A DNA stretch of 64,000 bases from Aldehydirespirator sp965220645 (lineage in GTDB: Bacteria; Actinomycetota; Acidimicrobiia; Acidimicrobiales; Aldehydirespiratoraceae): positions 1,364,001 through 1,428,000 of the forward strand of contig OZ244836.1 in NCBI GenBank assembly GCA_965220645.1. Reading direction: 5' to 3'. The position numbers were made by a program, and so were the translations under genes. Below the pieces are notes generated by a model, which ran no database searches, was not told the origin of the DNA, and saw only the letters and a list, made by a program, of their open reading frames with translations. Shown piece after piece: positions 15,763 to 24,962 of the stretch. Every line of letters starts with the position of its first letter. Positions within the stretch are counted from its first letter, which is position 1.

Positions 15763-15778
15763 TGTGACGAAAGTCACT
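15763..15778. promoter_or_regulatory. CRP/GlxR-like box TGTGA-N6-TCACT upstream of the MFS gene
   Basis: Nine of ten half-site bases match the CRP-type consensus. The centre lies about 54 bp before the predicted leaderless start point at 15825, whose -10 is TACGAT at 15813-15818. That position suits a class I activator site. Confidence 0.55.
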
Positions 15779-15824
15779 AGCGAACCGCAAGCCGGCCGTC
15801 GGTACTCATCACTACGATCACGCT

Positions 15825-17126
15825 GTGGCCTCTGGCGCGGTGGTGCGGCCCGAGCCCGGCGACGAAGGACTGGCGGGCGGACCGTGGATCGATCCGCGCG
15901 GCAACAGTCTCGGAGCGGTCAGGTCCCTGCTCGTCGGCGTGGCCCTGGTCATGTCCTGCAACGGTCTGCTGCGGGTCGCGCTGGGCGTTCGGGCCGAGTT
16001 GGAGGACTTCGGGCTGGCCGTGACCGGCGTGGTGATGGCCGGCTACTTCCTGGGTTTCCTGTTCGGAACCAGGGCAGCCGAGCACTTCATCGCCTCCGTC
16101 GGCCATATTCGGGTCTTCGCAGCCCTGTCCTCGGTGGGCTCGGCGGCCGCGATCCTGCACGTGATCTGGGTCGACCCGGTGTCGTGGACCCTGCTGAGGT
16201 TCGCCTACGGGCTGTGCCTGGCCGGAATCCTGGTGACCGTCGAATCGTGGCTCAACGACATGGCCACCAACGCCACCCGGGGCCGGATGCTGTCGCGCTA
16301 CATGATCGTGACCATGGGCGGGATCGGTGTGGGCCAGCTGATGCTCAACGTCGCCGATCCCGGCGGCTTCAAGTTGTTCGTGGTGTCTTCGGCGCTGATC
16401 TCCTTCGCACTCGTGCCGGTGGCGCTGTCGGCGTCCACCGCGCCGCCGCTGGTGGTGCCCGAGCCGATCTCGGTGCGCGAGCTCGTCAAGATCGTGCCCC
16501 TGGGGCTGCTCACCGCGTTCTGGGTCGGCGTCTCGCAGGGCTGCCTCATGGGGCTCGGAGCGTTCTACGCCGCCTCCGAGGGCCTGTCCACCACCCGCAT
16601 CTCGCTCTTCGTGGTGTCGTCCATGGCGGGTTCGGTGGTGTTCCAATGGCTTGTCGGCAGTGCCTCCGACCGGGTACCGCGCCGCTACGTGATCCTGGTA
16701 GTGGCCATCATTGCGGCAGGTTCCGCGGGGCTGCACCTGATGGTGGCGGTGGGATCGGCGCTGTCGCTGCTGCTGATGTTCGTCCACGGCGGCTCGACCT
16801 TCCCCCTGTACTCGCTGGCTGTGGCCACCACCGCTGACAGCGTCTCGTCCGCGCAGCTGACCGGGGCCAGCGCATCATTGGTGCGGGTCAGCGGGATCGG
16901 TGCAGTGATCGGGCCGACGTTGGGCGGGTTCCTAATGGCGGCAGTTGCGCCGTCGGCCTACTTCGGGGTCCTGATCGCGTGCCACGCCGCCATTGCGCTC
17001 TATGTCTTGTACCGCATGTTCACCCGACCGGCCCCGCCTGTCGCCGAACAGGGCAAGTTCGATCCCTGGCCGGCCCGAGCCTCGGCAGTGGCGGCCAACC
17101 TCCTGCGCCGTCCCCGCCGCAGCTAG
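15825..17126 (+). CDS. MFS transporter
   Basis: The 433-residue protein is hydrophobic throughout with about twelve membrane segments, for example LLVGVALVMSCNGLLRVALG, VVMAGYFLGFLFG with the loop R-A-A-E-H, and the paired segments GSVVFQWLVGSASDRVPRR; the GSASDRVPRR loop is the family's loop-2/8 motif. Members of this subgroup are often annotated as YcaD-like. No substrate can be read from sequence. The GTG start has a TACGAT -10 exactly 6 nt upstream (leaderless) and a CRP-like box before that. The next gene begins 30 bp after its stop but has its own -10. Confidence 0.8.
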   Translation: MASGAVVRPEPGDEGLAGGPWIDPRGNSLGAVRSLLVGVALVMSCNGLLRVALGVRAELEDFGLAVTGVVMAGYFLGFLFGTRAAEHFIASVGHIRVFAALSSVGSAAAILHVIWVDPVSWTLLRFAYGLCLAGILVTVESWLNDMATNATRGRMLSRYMIVTMGGIGVGQLMLNVADPGGFKLFVVSSALISFALVPVALSASTAPPLVVPEPISVRELVKIVPLGLLTAFWVGVSQGCLMGLGAFYAASEGLSTTRISLFVVSSMAGSVVFQWLVGSASDRVPRRYVILVVAIIAAGSAGLHLMVAVGSALSLLLMFVHGGSTFPLYSLAVATTADSVSSAQLTGASASLVRVSGIGAVIGPTLGGFLMAAVAPSAYFGVLIACHAAIALYVLYRMFTRPAPPVAEQGKFDPWPARASAVAANLLRRPRRS

Positions 17127-17142
17127 ACGGAACTGGCAAAAC

Positions 17143-17148
17143 TATTGT
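17143..17148 (+). promoter_or_regulatory. -10 hexamer TATTGT for the leaderless binding-protein gene
   Basis: The hexamer is followed by exactly 7 nt and the ATG at 17156, with no ribosome binding site. It starts the ABC importer operon. Confidence 0.5.
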
Positions 17149-17155
17149 TCGAGTC

Positions 17156-18889
17156 ATGCGAGATCGTGCACTGGTTCGTCGCGTTCTGCCCTGGGCCCTG
17201 GTAGCAGCCCTCGCCCTGGTCGCCGGCGCTTGCAGCGATTCAACGGGCAGCGGGACATCAACCGATGGCGTTGACGCGGTGCCGGAGCCTGCACCGGACC
17301 GTCCCGGTGGCGAGATCGTGCTGGCCGTGGAGCAATGGCCCGAATGCCTCAACCCGCTCACATCCTGCAACAACGCCACGTGGCTGCTGTGGTCGGTGCT
17401 GGTGCACGTCCGGCCCGGCCTCATGGAGTTCGACATCAACAACAACATCGGAGCCTCGCCGGTCCTGGTGGAGGCGCCGACGGTGGACAACGGCGGAGCA
17501 GTGCTCAACGACGACGGCACGCTCAGGATCACATACCGCCTCAACCCCGAGGCGCGCTGGAGTGACGGCACCCCCATAACCAGCACCGACGTGTGGTTCA
17601 CCTGGCGGGCGATCATCGACACCGAGGGTTCGCTCAACACCATCGGGTACGACCTCATAACCGATGTGGGCCACGACGATCCTCACGCGGCGATCATCAC
17701 GTTCTCGGAGCCCTACGCGCCCTGGCGTGAACTCTTCGGCGGACTCGACGGGATCCTGCCCGCCCACGCCTTCGACGGCGAGACCGACATCTCGGGCCAC
17801 TGGAACGATTCGATCCCGATTTCGGGCGGACCCTGGCTCCAGGAGTCGTGGAGCCAGGAACAGCACATCCTCGTCCCCAACGAGAACTACTGGGTCCCCG
17901 AGCGCATGCCTCTGGTTGACCGGGTGGTGATGGTCCCCCGGGAGGACACCGACACCGAGATCGTGGCCCTCCAGACCGGCGAGGCGATGGCCGCCTTCCC
18001 CCAGCCGTTCCCCGGCGCCAAGGAGCGCCTGGCCCCGCCGCTGGCGTTCGTCTCGGGGGCGGGAACGTTCATCGAGGGCCTGTGGATCAACCAGATTGCG
18101 CCGGACCGCTACTTCGAGATCACCAAGAACGTGCGCCAGGCCCTCGCCTACGCCCTCGACCGGGAGCGGATCGCCGACGTGGCTCTCGGCCCCATCATCG
18201 ACGATCCGGTGGTGCTGCAGTGCGCGGGCTGGAACCCGGCCTTCGGCGACTGGTGCGCCGACGACTTCGCCCGCTATCGCCAGGACATGGACGCCGTCGA
18301 GGGGCTGCTCACCGCGGACGGCTGGACCCGCCCGGACCCCGAGGGCCTGTGGGTGAACGCGGAGGGCGTCGAGTTGGTGCTGCAGTGGAACACCGTGGCC
18401 GGAAACAAGCGCCGCGAGGATGTGCAGGCCCTGGTGGCCGAGATGACCAGGCCCTTCGGCATCGGTTGGGAGATCATCAACTACGACCCGGGAGAGCTGT
18501 TCCAGAACCGGCTTCCGGCCATGAACTTCGGTCCGGTGGCTCTGTTCGCCAACAGCACCACCCCTGATCCGTCCGTGAGCTCCTCCTACGACATGGACAG
18601 CATTCCCAGTGAGGAGAACGGTTTCAGCGGCCAGAACTTCACCGCCTACACCAGCCAGCAGGCCACTGACCTGGCCTTTGCCATAGACGCCGAGATCGAC
18701 GAGGCAGCCCGCCTTGAAATCGTGCGCGAGCTCGGCGTTCTGCTGGCCGAGGATGTTCCCTGGATCCCGCTGTACGTGTTGCCGAACCTGCTGGCCTGGA
18801 ACCCCGAGGTGCTCGCAGGTCCGGGCAAGTACGTGTCGAGCGTGTACGGCGGTTTCTACGACATTTTCGACTGGACTGTGACCAAGTGA
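17156..18889 (+). CDS. ABC importer substrate-binding lipoprotein (SBP family 5, peptide/opine type)
   Basis: The 577-residue protein starts with a lipoprotein signal (VLPWALVAALALVAGAC, Cys lipidation site), an Asp/Pro-rich linker and then a family 5 periplasmic-binding fold: RPGGEIVLAVEQWPECLNPL, the YRLNPEARWSDGTPITSTDV segment and the VRQALAYALDRERIADV helix late in the chain. It would be anchored outside the membrane and deliver peptides, opines or similar compounds to the permeases that follow 37 and 1,056 bp later. The Cys pair in PECLNPLTSC near the start of the mature domain may form a disulfide. It is the first gene of the operon, transcribed from a leaderless promoter. Confidence 0.85.
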   Translation: MRDRALVRRVLPWALVAALALVAGACSDSTGSGTSTDGVDAVPEPAPDRPGGEIVLAVEQWPECLNPLTSCNNATWLLWSVLVHVRPGLMEFDINNNIGASPVLVEAPTVDNGGAVLNDDGTLRITYRLNPEARWSDGTPITSTDVWFTWRAIIDTEGSLNTIGYDLITDVGHDDPHAAIITFSEPYAPWRELFGGLDGILPAHAFDGETDISGHWNDSIPISGGPWLQESWSQEQHILVPNENYWVPERMPLVDRVVMVPREDTDTEIVALQTGEAMAAFPQPFPGAKERLAPPLAFVSGAGTFIEGLWINQIAPDRYFEITKNVRQALAYALDRERIADVALGPIIDDPVVLQCAGWNPAFGDWCADDFARYRQDMDAVEGLLTADGWTRPDPEGLWVNAEGVELVLQWNTVAGNKRREDVQALVAEMTRPFGIGWEIINYDPGELFQNRLPAMNFGPVALFANSTTPDPSVSSSYDMDSIPSEENGFSGQNFTAYTSQQATDLAFAIDAEIDEAARLEIVRELGVLLAEDVPWIPLYVLPNLLAWNPEVLAGPGKYVSSVYGGFYDIFDWTVTK

Positions 18890-18926
18890 GTCACCGTTTG
18901 ACCGGTCAGGCGGGCACGCTGCTGGC

Positions 18927-19907
18927 GTGATTCGTTACGCGGCCGGGCGTCTCGCGGTCACCGTTCCCATCCTCCTGGCGGTCTCGTTCGCCACATTCTG
19001 GGCGGCAGGCGAGATCTCCAGTCCTACCGCCCAGCTGACCCTCAACCCTCGCATCAGCCCCGAGGCCAGAAGGGCCTACGTCGAGTCCCTCGGCCTCGAC
19101 GAGCCTTTCGGCGTGCGCTACCTGACGTGGCTCGGCAACTTCGTGACCGGGGACCTGGGAATGTCGCTGGTTCGCAACGGCCAGGACGTATGGCCGCTGG
19201 TGCGTAGCGCCATGGCCAACACGCTGCTGCTGATCGCGGTCGCCATGGCATTGTCGCTGGGGATCGGGCTGTTCGTGGGGACACTGTCGGCACTGCGCCC
19301 CGGCTCGATCGTCGACCGGGCTGCAACCACGGTGTCGTTCCTGGGCATCTCGATACCCGTCTTCTGGCTGGGCCTCATGCTGCAGCTGATGTTCGGGCTG
19401 TATCTGGCCGAGTGGCTGCGGGTCTCCGCACCTCTGCTGCCCACGGCGGGGATCTACTCGCCCGGGCAGCAGGGCTTCGATCTCCTGGATCGGGCCCGCC
19501 ACCTCGCGCTGCCGGTAATGGCGCTGGCGCTACAGCTGATCGCGGCCTACAGCCGCTATATGAGGTCCTCCATGCTCGACGTGATGGGCATGGAGTACAT
19601 CTCCACCGCCCGAGCCAAGGGCCTGCCGGAGCGAACGGTGGTCGTGCGCCACGGTGTGCGCAATGCGCTCATTCCCGTGACGACGCTGGCCGCGGTGGAT
19701 CTCGGTCTTCTGGTCGGCGGCTTGATTGTTACCGAGCGGGTATTCCAGTACCCGGGCATGGGCCTGCTGTTCCTCGACGCGCTCAACGGCGGTGACTATC
19801 CGGTGCTGCTGGCCACGGTAATGATCGTCTCGTCCGCCGTGTTCCTCATGAACCTGCTGGCTGACCTCCTCTACGCCGCGCTCGACCCGAGGATCCGCTA
19901 TGGCTGA
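18927..19907 (+). CDS. ABC importer permease, DppB/OppB type
   Basis: The 326-residue protein has the DppB layout: an N-terminal membrane helix (AAGRLAVTVPILLAVSFAT), a ~70-residue outside loop, then five membrane segments with the cytoplasmic EAA coupling motif EYISTARAKGLPERTVVVRH and the end DLLYAALDPRIRYG. It pairs with the second permease to form the channel for the upstream lipoprotein. Start is a GTG 37 bp after the binding-protein stop. The stop lies inside the first copy of a 22-bp repeat that also forms the next gene's start. Confidence 0.85.
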   Translation: MIRYAAGRLAVTVPILLAVSFATFWAAGEISSPTAQLTLNPRISPEARRAYVESLGLDEPFGVRYLTWLGNFVTGDLGMSLVRNGQDVWPLVRSAMANTLLLIAVAMALSLGIGLFVGTLSALRPGSIVDRAATTVSFLGISIPVFWLGLMLQLMFGLYLAEWLRVSAPLLPTAGIYSPGQQGFDLLDRARHLALPVMALALQLIAAYSRYMRSSMLDVMGMEYISTARAKGLPERTVVVRHGVRNALIPVTTLAAVDLGLLVGGLIVTERVFQYPGMGLLFLDALNGGDYPVLLATVMIVSSAVFLMNLLADLLYAALDPRIRYG

Positions 19908-19955
19908 GCGCCTCGATCTGCGATGGCTGAGCGCGAGGATCCGCTGTGGCTGAGC
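19888..19955. repeat. Duplicated stop/start block between the two permease genes
   Basis: A 22-nt block (19888-19909) recurs at 19934-19955 with one mismatch, A to G, in the start codon (ATGGCTGAGC against GTGGCTGAGC). A third, shorter copy of CGATGGCTGAGCGC lies between them (19921-19934). The block holds the end of the first permease and the beginning of the second, so the duplication inserted 46 bp between once-coupled genes. Confidence 0.8.
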
Positions 19956-20896
19956 AACTGCCGGCGCGGCCGGGCTACCAGCACCGAGGCTCCGACCGGC
20001 TGGGTGACAGCCGGTCGATGGCCGGGCAGCCGCTCGAGCGACCCGGCCACGACACGGAAGCGGCCTGGCGGATCGTGTGGAGACGGTTCCTCAAGCAACG
20101 GGTCGCAGTCGGCTCACTGGCCGTGCTCACCGGGATTGCGCTCTGCGCGGCACTCGCCGACTGGGTCGCTCCCCACGGTGCCACTGAGCAGAACTTGGAC
20201 AAGATCCTGGCACCGCCGGGTCGCGACTTCCTGCTGGGGTCGGACACCCTCGGGCGTGACACTCTGAGCCGGATCCTCTACGGAGGCCGGATCTCTCTGC
20301 TCGTCGGCGTGGCCGTGGCGTTGATCAGCGGCGTGGTCGGAACGGCGGTGGGGCTGGTGGCGGGCTACTGCCGAGGGTGGGTGGACTCGGCGCTGATGCG
20401 CCTCACCGACACGATGCTGGCCCTCCCCAGCCTGATGGTGGTGATCATGGCGGCACGACTACTGGGCGACGGCGTGCTTGACGTCGTGATCGTCCTGGCC
20501 GGGGTTACCTGGATGGTCCCAGCCCGGATCGTGCGAGCCAAGGTGCTGTCGCTGTGCGAGAACCAGTTCGTCGAGGCTGCCGTCGCCCTCGGTGTGCCCG
20601 GACGCCGGATCATGATCCGCGATCTGCTGCCCAACCTGGTCGGCGAGATCGTTGTCGCGGTCTCGTTGGCCGTGGCCGGTGCCATCCTCGCAGAGTCGAC
20701 GCTGAGCTATCTGGGGTTGGGGGTAAGCGCATCTCGTACGGCCACCTGGGGCAACATGCTCGGAGGCAACGAGGGCTTCGTGATCACCGCACCCTGGCTG
20801 GTGTGGGCTCCGGGGCTGGCCATCGTGGTGACTGTGCTGTGCATCAACTTCATCGGAGACGGCCTGAGGGACGCGCTCGATCCTCCCCGCCGGTGA
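19946..20896 (+). CDS. ABC importer permease, DppC/OppC type
   Basis: The 316-residue protein has a long polar N-terminus (~45 residues, ending EAAWRIVWRRFLKQRVAVGS), then the DppC pattern: first membrane segment, outside loop with LGSDTLGRDTLSRILYGGR, segments around 110-150, the EAA motif FVEAAVALGVPGRRIMIRD and a late STLSYLGLGVSASRTATWG. It completes the channel of the importer. No ATP-binding subunit follows, so the ATPase must be encoded elsewhere. The start could also be the ATG at 19899 or 19923 in other frames; only the GTG at 19946 opens this frame. Confidence 0.85.
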   Translation: MAEQLPARPGYQHRGSDRLGDSRSMAGQPLERPGHDTEAAWRIVWRRFLKQRVAVGSLAVLTGIALCAALADWVAPHGATEQNLDKILAPPGRDFLLGSDTLGRDTLSRILYGGRISLLVGVAVALISGVVGTAVGLVAGYCRGWVDSALMRLTDTMLALPSLMVVIMAARLLGDGVLDVVIVLAGVTWMVPARIVRAKVLSLCENQFVEAAVALGVPGRRIMIRDLLPNLVGEIVVAVSLAVAGAILAESTLSYLGLGVSASRTATWGNMLGGNEGFVITAPWLVWAPGLAIVVTVLCINFIGDGLRDALDPPRR

Positions 20897-20995
20897 CCGG
20901 GAACGTGCGGAACGAGGTGGACTGCCGCGATGAAGCATGGCGACTGTCCACTAGCCTCAGGTGCGGTCCTTCGGCGCGCGTGAAGGGAGACACAG

Positions 20996-21361
20996 ATGGC
21001 GGATAGAGGCTCATCAGCTTGGCACGCATGGGTGATGGCGATCTTCGACGATCCAATAAACCGATCCAGGCCCCGGGCGCTCAGGGCGTTGGCGGAGTGG
21101 GCGGCGGTGTCGATCTCCGTCCACGGCGACATCTACGCCGGCATCTCCGCCGGTTACGCCGCGGTCTCACGTGCCGCGGAGTCTCCGGAGTCGACCGCGC
21201 ATGCGGCTCGACTGGCCATCTGGCACGCAGTCACCTCTCTGCGCCAGACCAGCCCCGACGACATCGACGTGTGGCATTTTGAGCTGCACGCCGCCGGCGA
21301 GCTCATCGGTCTGCGCCTTCCCGATCGCCCCCAGCTGGAGAACGTCTCAATCGCCAGCTGA
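20996..21361 (+). CDS. Hypothetical protein (121 aa)
   Basis: The gene has a good ribosome binding site (GAAGGGAG, 8 nt before ATG). The product begins MADRGSSAWHAWVMAIFDD, has alternating helices rich in Ala and aromatic residues (a WAAVSISVHGDIYAGISAGY stretch and HAARLAIWHAVTSLRQTSP) and ends in LENVSIAS. No signal peptide, metal motif or known family is recognised. It follows the ABC permease by 99 bp and converges on the MttB gene with a 21-bp gap, so it may belong to either neighbourhood or to neither. Confidence 0.65.
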   Translation: MADRGSSAWHAWVMAIFDDPINRSRPRALRALAEWAAVSISVHGDIYAGISAGYAAVSRAAESPESTAHAARLAIWHAVTSLRQTSPDDIDVWHFELHAAGELIGLRLPDRPQLENVSIAS

Positions 21362-21382
21362 CGGGTCCGGCCCGCAGCCGGA

Positions 21383-22915
21383 TCAACCGATCTCGTCGGG
21401 CATCTCCGCCTTGCGTCGGGCCACGTAGTCTCGCAGTTCGGCGTCGACCGCGTCGTCGATGGGGGGTGGCTCGTACTGGGCCAGCAGTTGCTTCCAGCGG
21501 GCATTGGCCCGTTGGCCCGCGGACAGCGAGCCCTCCTCGGACCACTGCTCGTAGCTGTCCGCGTCGGAGATGTCCGACCGCCAGAAGGCGGTCTCGAAGT
21601 TGGCCAGCGTGTGCGGATTGCCCAGGAAGTGGTCGCCGTGGGCGTTGGTGCGGAACGCCTCCATGGCCTGGCCGTTGTCACTGACGTCGACGCCCCGGGC
21701 CCAGACCTCCATGGCACCCAGCTGGTCGGCGTCCAGGATCAGCTTCTCGTAGCCCAGGGCCAGCCCGCCCTCCTGCCAGCCCGCGGCGTGCAGCACGAAG
21801 TTCACCCCCGCCTGCATCGTGGGCAGCAGCGTGTGGGCCGACTCGTAAGCGGCCTGCGCATCGGGCAGCTTCGAGGACGTGAACTGCCCACCGGAGCGGA
21901 ACGGCACACCGACCCGGCGGGCCAACGACGCCATCACGTAGATGGCCTGGCCGGCCTCGGGCGTGCCGAAGGTAGGCGCGCCGGTGGCCATCGACATCGA
22001 TGAGGCGAACGTGCCGAACACGACCGGCGCCCCGGGCCGCACCAACTGCAGGTAGGCCATGCCCGACAGCGCCTCGGCCAGAGCCTGGGCGGCCAGGCCG
22101 GCCACCGTCACCGGCGACATTGCCCCGGCCAGGATGAACGGGCTGATGATGCAGGCCTGGTTGGCTCGGGCGTAGGTGGTGGCCGCGCCCAGCATGGTGG
22201 CGTCCCAGCGCATCGGGGACGAGGCGTTGATCAGCGAGGTCAACACCGTGCGGTCGGCGAGGTCTCCGCCGAAGGCGATGCGGGCCATCTCGACGGAGTC
22301 CGCGGCCCGCTCGGCCTCGGTAACCGAACCCATGAACGGCTTGTCGCTGTACCGCAGGTGGGCGTACACCATGTCGAGGTGGCGCTTGTTAACGGGCACG
22401 TTCACCGGCTCGCACACCGTGCCCCCGCTGTGATGCAGTTGAGGCAGGGCGTAGGTGAGCTTCACCACGTTGCAGAAGTCCTCCAGCGTGGCGTAGCGGC
22501 GACCCCGGTCCAGGTCCATGACGAAGGGCGATCCGTAGTTGGGGACGAAGACAGTGGCGTCGCCGCCCACCTGGACGCTGCGGGCGGGATTGCGGGCGTG
22601 CTGGGTGTAGACGCTAGGAGCGTTGTCCTGCACGATCTGGCGGCACAGACCGGGCGGGAACCGCACCAGCTCCCCGTCGACGTCCGCTCCCGCGGCGCGC
22701 CACAGCTCCAGGGCCTCCGGGAAGTCCTGGAAGGCGATGCCGACCTCCGACAGGATCGCCTCGGCGTTGCGCTCGATCTGCTCCAGGCTCTCGACATCGA
22801 GTATGTCCACCGGCGGCAGCCGGCGAACCAGGTAAGGCGCCGACTCGGTTGACGCCGCCCTCGCCGCCCTCCTGCCTGCTCGGCCGCCTCCCCTGCGTCG
22901 GTGTGGCTCGCTCAT
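21383..22915 (-). CDS. MttB-family corrinoid methyltransferase without pyrrolysine
   Basis: The 510-residue protein is an MttB/trimethylamine-methyltransferase superfamily member, with IERNAEAILSEVGIAFQDFP near the N-terminus, VCEPVNVPVNKRHLDMVYAH, GTFASSMSMATGAPTFGTPE and DEIG at the very end. Trimethylamine enzymes of methanogens read through an amber codon as pyrrolysine; here the frame has no internal stop, so this is the non-Pyl branch, which contains betaine-, proline-betaine- and carnitine-type demethylases. It should move a methyl group from a quaternary amine to the corrinoid protein of the same operon. It is the last gene of the string; the basic N-terminal ~20 residues are Arg-rich and may not all be translated. 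Confidence 0.9.
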   Translation of the reverse strand: MSEPHRRRGGGRAGRRAARAASTESAPYLVRRLPPVDILDVESLEQIERNAEAILSEVGIAFQDFPEALELWRAAGADVDGELVRFPPGLCRQIVQDNAPSVYTQHARNPARSVQVGGDATVFVPNYGSPFVMDLDRGRRYATLEDFCNVVKLTYALPQLHHSGGTVCEPVNVPVNKRHLDMVYAHLRYSDKPFMGSVTEAERAADSVEMARIAFGGDLADRTVLTSLINASSPMRWDATMLGAATTYARANQACIISPFILAGAMSPVTVAGLAAQALAEALSGMAYLQLVRPGAPVVFGTFASSMSMATGAPTFGTPEAGQAIYVMASLARRVGVPFRSGGQFTSSKLPDAQAAYESAHTLLPTMQAGVNFVLHAAGWQEGGLALGYEKLILDADQLGAMEVWARGVDVSDNGQAMEAFRTNAHGDHFLGNPHTLANFETAFWRSDISDADSYEQWSEEGSLSAGQRANARWKQLLAQYEPPPIDDAVDAELRDYVARRKAEMPDEIG

Positions 22916-22985
22916 GTTGCCTCGTTCATGGTGTAGCTACCTCAATATCGTGCTATCGGGCCGTTGGCGCGTCGTCGAGCGGGAC

Positions 22986-24962
22986 TCACGCCGCGGGGCG
23001 AGGTCTGCGGCGGCGGCGCCGACCCTGATCCGGATCGTGGGCATCCGCCTCGGGAAGATCGATCACTGCAGCAAGGTGCGGGGTGGGATCGGTCTCGTGG
23101 GGGAAGGCCATGGCCGCGACGAACAACTCCTGGAATCGCGACTCGGTAGCCGTCTCGATCTTGATCACCGACCGCACCACCCGCTCGATCTCCAGGCGCT
23201 GCTCGCCGGACAGCAGCATGCGCACCGCGCCCACTCCTGAGGCGTTGCCGGCGGCGCGTACGCCGCCATCGGGCGTGTCGGGGACGAGCCCCAACACCAT
23301 CGCCCGCACCGGGTCTATGTGGGCTCCGAAGGCTCCCGCCAGCCGAATGTCGGGCACCTCGTCGATCCCCGCGTGCTCGCGCAGCAGGTCGATGCCGGCC
23401 CGCAGAGCGGCCTTGGCCAGCTGGACGGCACGAACGTCGTTCTGGGTGATCGACAGCAGGATCGGCTCGGTCTGTAGCACGTAGCTGAAGGTGCGCTCGT
23501 TGGCCACGATGCGGGGCGACCGGGCCTGCTCCGACGAGATCACGCCGTGGCGGTCGGTGATGCCGGCCAGGAACATCTCCGCAATCACCTCGATGATGCC
23601 CGAGCCGCACAGTCCGGATACCCGCAGTCCGGCCCGGTCCAGCTCCTCAGCGAATCCGGGCTCGTCGGACCAGAGCTCGCAGCCGATGACCTTGAACCGG
23701 GGCTCCCAGGTGTCCGGATCGATCCGGACCCGCTCGACTGCCCCCTCCGACGCCCGCTGGCCGCAGCTGATCTGGGCTCCCTCGAAGGCCGGGCCCGTCG
23801 GGCTCGACGCGGCCAGCACCCGGTTCCCGTCGCCCAGCACGATCTCGGCGTTGGTGCCCACGTCCACTACCAGCATTGGCTCGGTGGCCCGGTGAGGACC
23901 CTCGGCCAGGGTGACCGCAGCCGCGTCCGCGCCCACATGCCCGGCGATGCACGGTCCCACGTACAGCGCGGCATACGGCAGTTCGATCCCGATGTCGGTG
24001 GCGCGTCCTCGCACGGCCGCTGCGGTGGTGAGCGTGAACGGTGCCGCACCCAGCGGCGTGGGGTCCAGGCCCAGCACCAGGTGGTGCATGATCGGGTTCC
24101 CCACCACCACCAGATCGTGCACTCTGCTCCGGTCCACACCGGCCTGCTCGCACAGCTCGCCCACCAGTTCGTCGATGGCGCCGCGCGCGGCCGCCGTGAG
24201 TTCGGCCTCGCCTCCGGGGTTCATCATCACGTAGGACACCCGGCTCATGAGGTCCTCGCCGAAGCGGATCTGCGGGTTCATCCGGCCCGAGGCTGCGGCC
24301 ACTTCGCCCGACGAGAGCTCGAGCAGGTAGCCGGCGATGGTGGTGGAGCCCACATCGACAGCCACCCCCCAGGCCTCGTCGGAGTAGCCGGGGCGCACGT
24401 CGAGGACGGTGCGGCGGTCGTGCACGACGACGGTGACAGACCGGTCCCCGGCCGCTATCGCCGGCGACAGACCGGCCAGCACCTCGACCGGGAAATCCAC
24501 ATCCGGCAGTCCCCAGTCGCTTGCGAGGGCTTCGGCCACCAGGTCCTGCTCAGCGGCCTCGAATCCGAGCACGACCTCCGGGATCTCCACGTAGTGCAGC
24601 GTGACCACGGGATGGATGATCACCTCGGTGAGATCGATCGACTTGCGCACTACCGGGCGGTGGACCTGGCTCTCAGGCGGAACGTCGATCACCGCGTTGG
24701 CCAGCACCACGGCCTGGCAGCCCAGGCGGCAGCTCTCGGCCAGAGGGCGCCGTCCCCGGTAGCTCAACTCGGTGGGGCCGGGACTTGATAGGACACCGGC
24801 GTCGGTGGCCGAGACCTGGCAGCGGCCGCACAGGCCGCGGCCGCCGCACACCGAGTCGAGATCCACCCCGCCGGCGCGGGCCGCGTCGAGCACGGTGGCC
24901 CCGGCAGCCACCGAGGCGCGTATCCCCGAGGGGTTGAACACCACGCTGTGCATGTCGTGCAT
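22986..24962 (-). CDS. RamA/RACo-like corrinoid activation protein (2Fe-2S plus ASKHA domain)
   Basis: The 658-residue protein begins with a plant-type 2Fe-2S domain (VDLDSVCGGRGLCGRCQVSA, with the fourth Cys in ESCRLGC) and continues with a DUF4445/RACo ASKHA ATPase-like domain: GVAVDVGSTTIAGYLLELSS, VVVGNPIMHHLVLGLDP, LVVDVGTNAEIVLGD and CGSGIIEVIAEMFLAGI. Such proteins use ATP and reductant to bring accidentally oxidised Co(II) back to Co(I) in corrinoid methyltransferases. The C-terminal ~25 residues are Arg/Pro-rich. The ATG at 24962 sits inside the first unit of a tandem repeat; a second ATG three codons on (MHSVVF) may be the true start. Confidence 0.9.
   Translation of the reverse strand: MHDMHSVVFNPSGIRASVAAGATVLDAARAGGVDLDSVCGGRGLCGRCQVSATDAGVLSSPGPTELSYRGRRPLAESCRLGCQAVVLANAVIDVPPESQVHRPVVRKSIDLTEVIIHPVVTLHYVEIPEVVLGFEAAEQDLVAEALASDWGLPDVDFPVEVLAGLSPAIAAGDRSVTVVVHDRRTVLDVRPGYSDEAWGVAVDVGSTTIAGYLLELSSGEVAAASGRMNPQIRFGEDLMSRVSYVMMNPGGEAELTAAARGAIDELVGELCEQAGVDRSRVHDLVVVGNPIMHHLVLGLDPTPLGAAPFTLTTAAAVRGRATDIGIELPYAALYVGPCIAGHVGADAAAVTLAEGPHRATEPMLVVDVGTNAEIVLGDGNRVLAASSPTGPAFEGAQISCGQRASEGAVERVRIDPDTWEPRFKVIGCELWSDEPGFAEELDRAGLRVSGLCGSGIIEVIAEMFLAGITDRHGVISSEQARSPRIVANERTFSYVLQTEPILLSITQNDVRAVQLAKAALRAGIDLLREHAGIDEVPDIRLAGAFGAHIDPVRAMVLGLVPDTPDGGVRAAGNASGVGAVRMLLSGEQRLEIERVVRSVIKIETATESRFQELFVAAMAFPHETDPTPHLAAVIDLPEADAHDPDQGRRRRRRPRPAA

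Noticed and set aside
21383..22915. Pyrrolysine-containing trimethylamine methyltransferase
   Set aside because: The frame has no internal amber codon and no Pyl genes are visible, so the non-Pyl branch is called.
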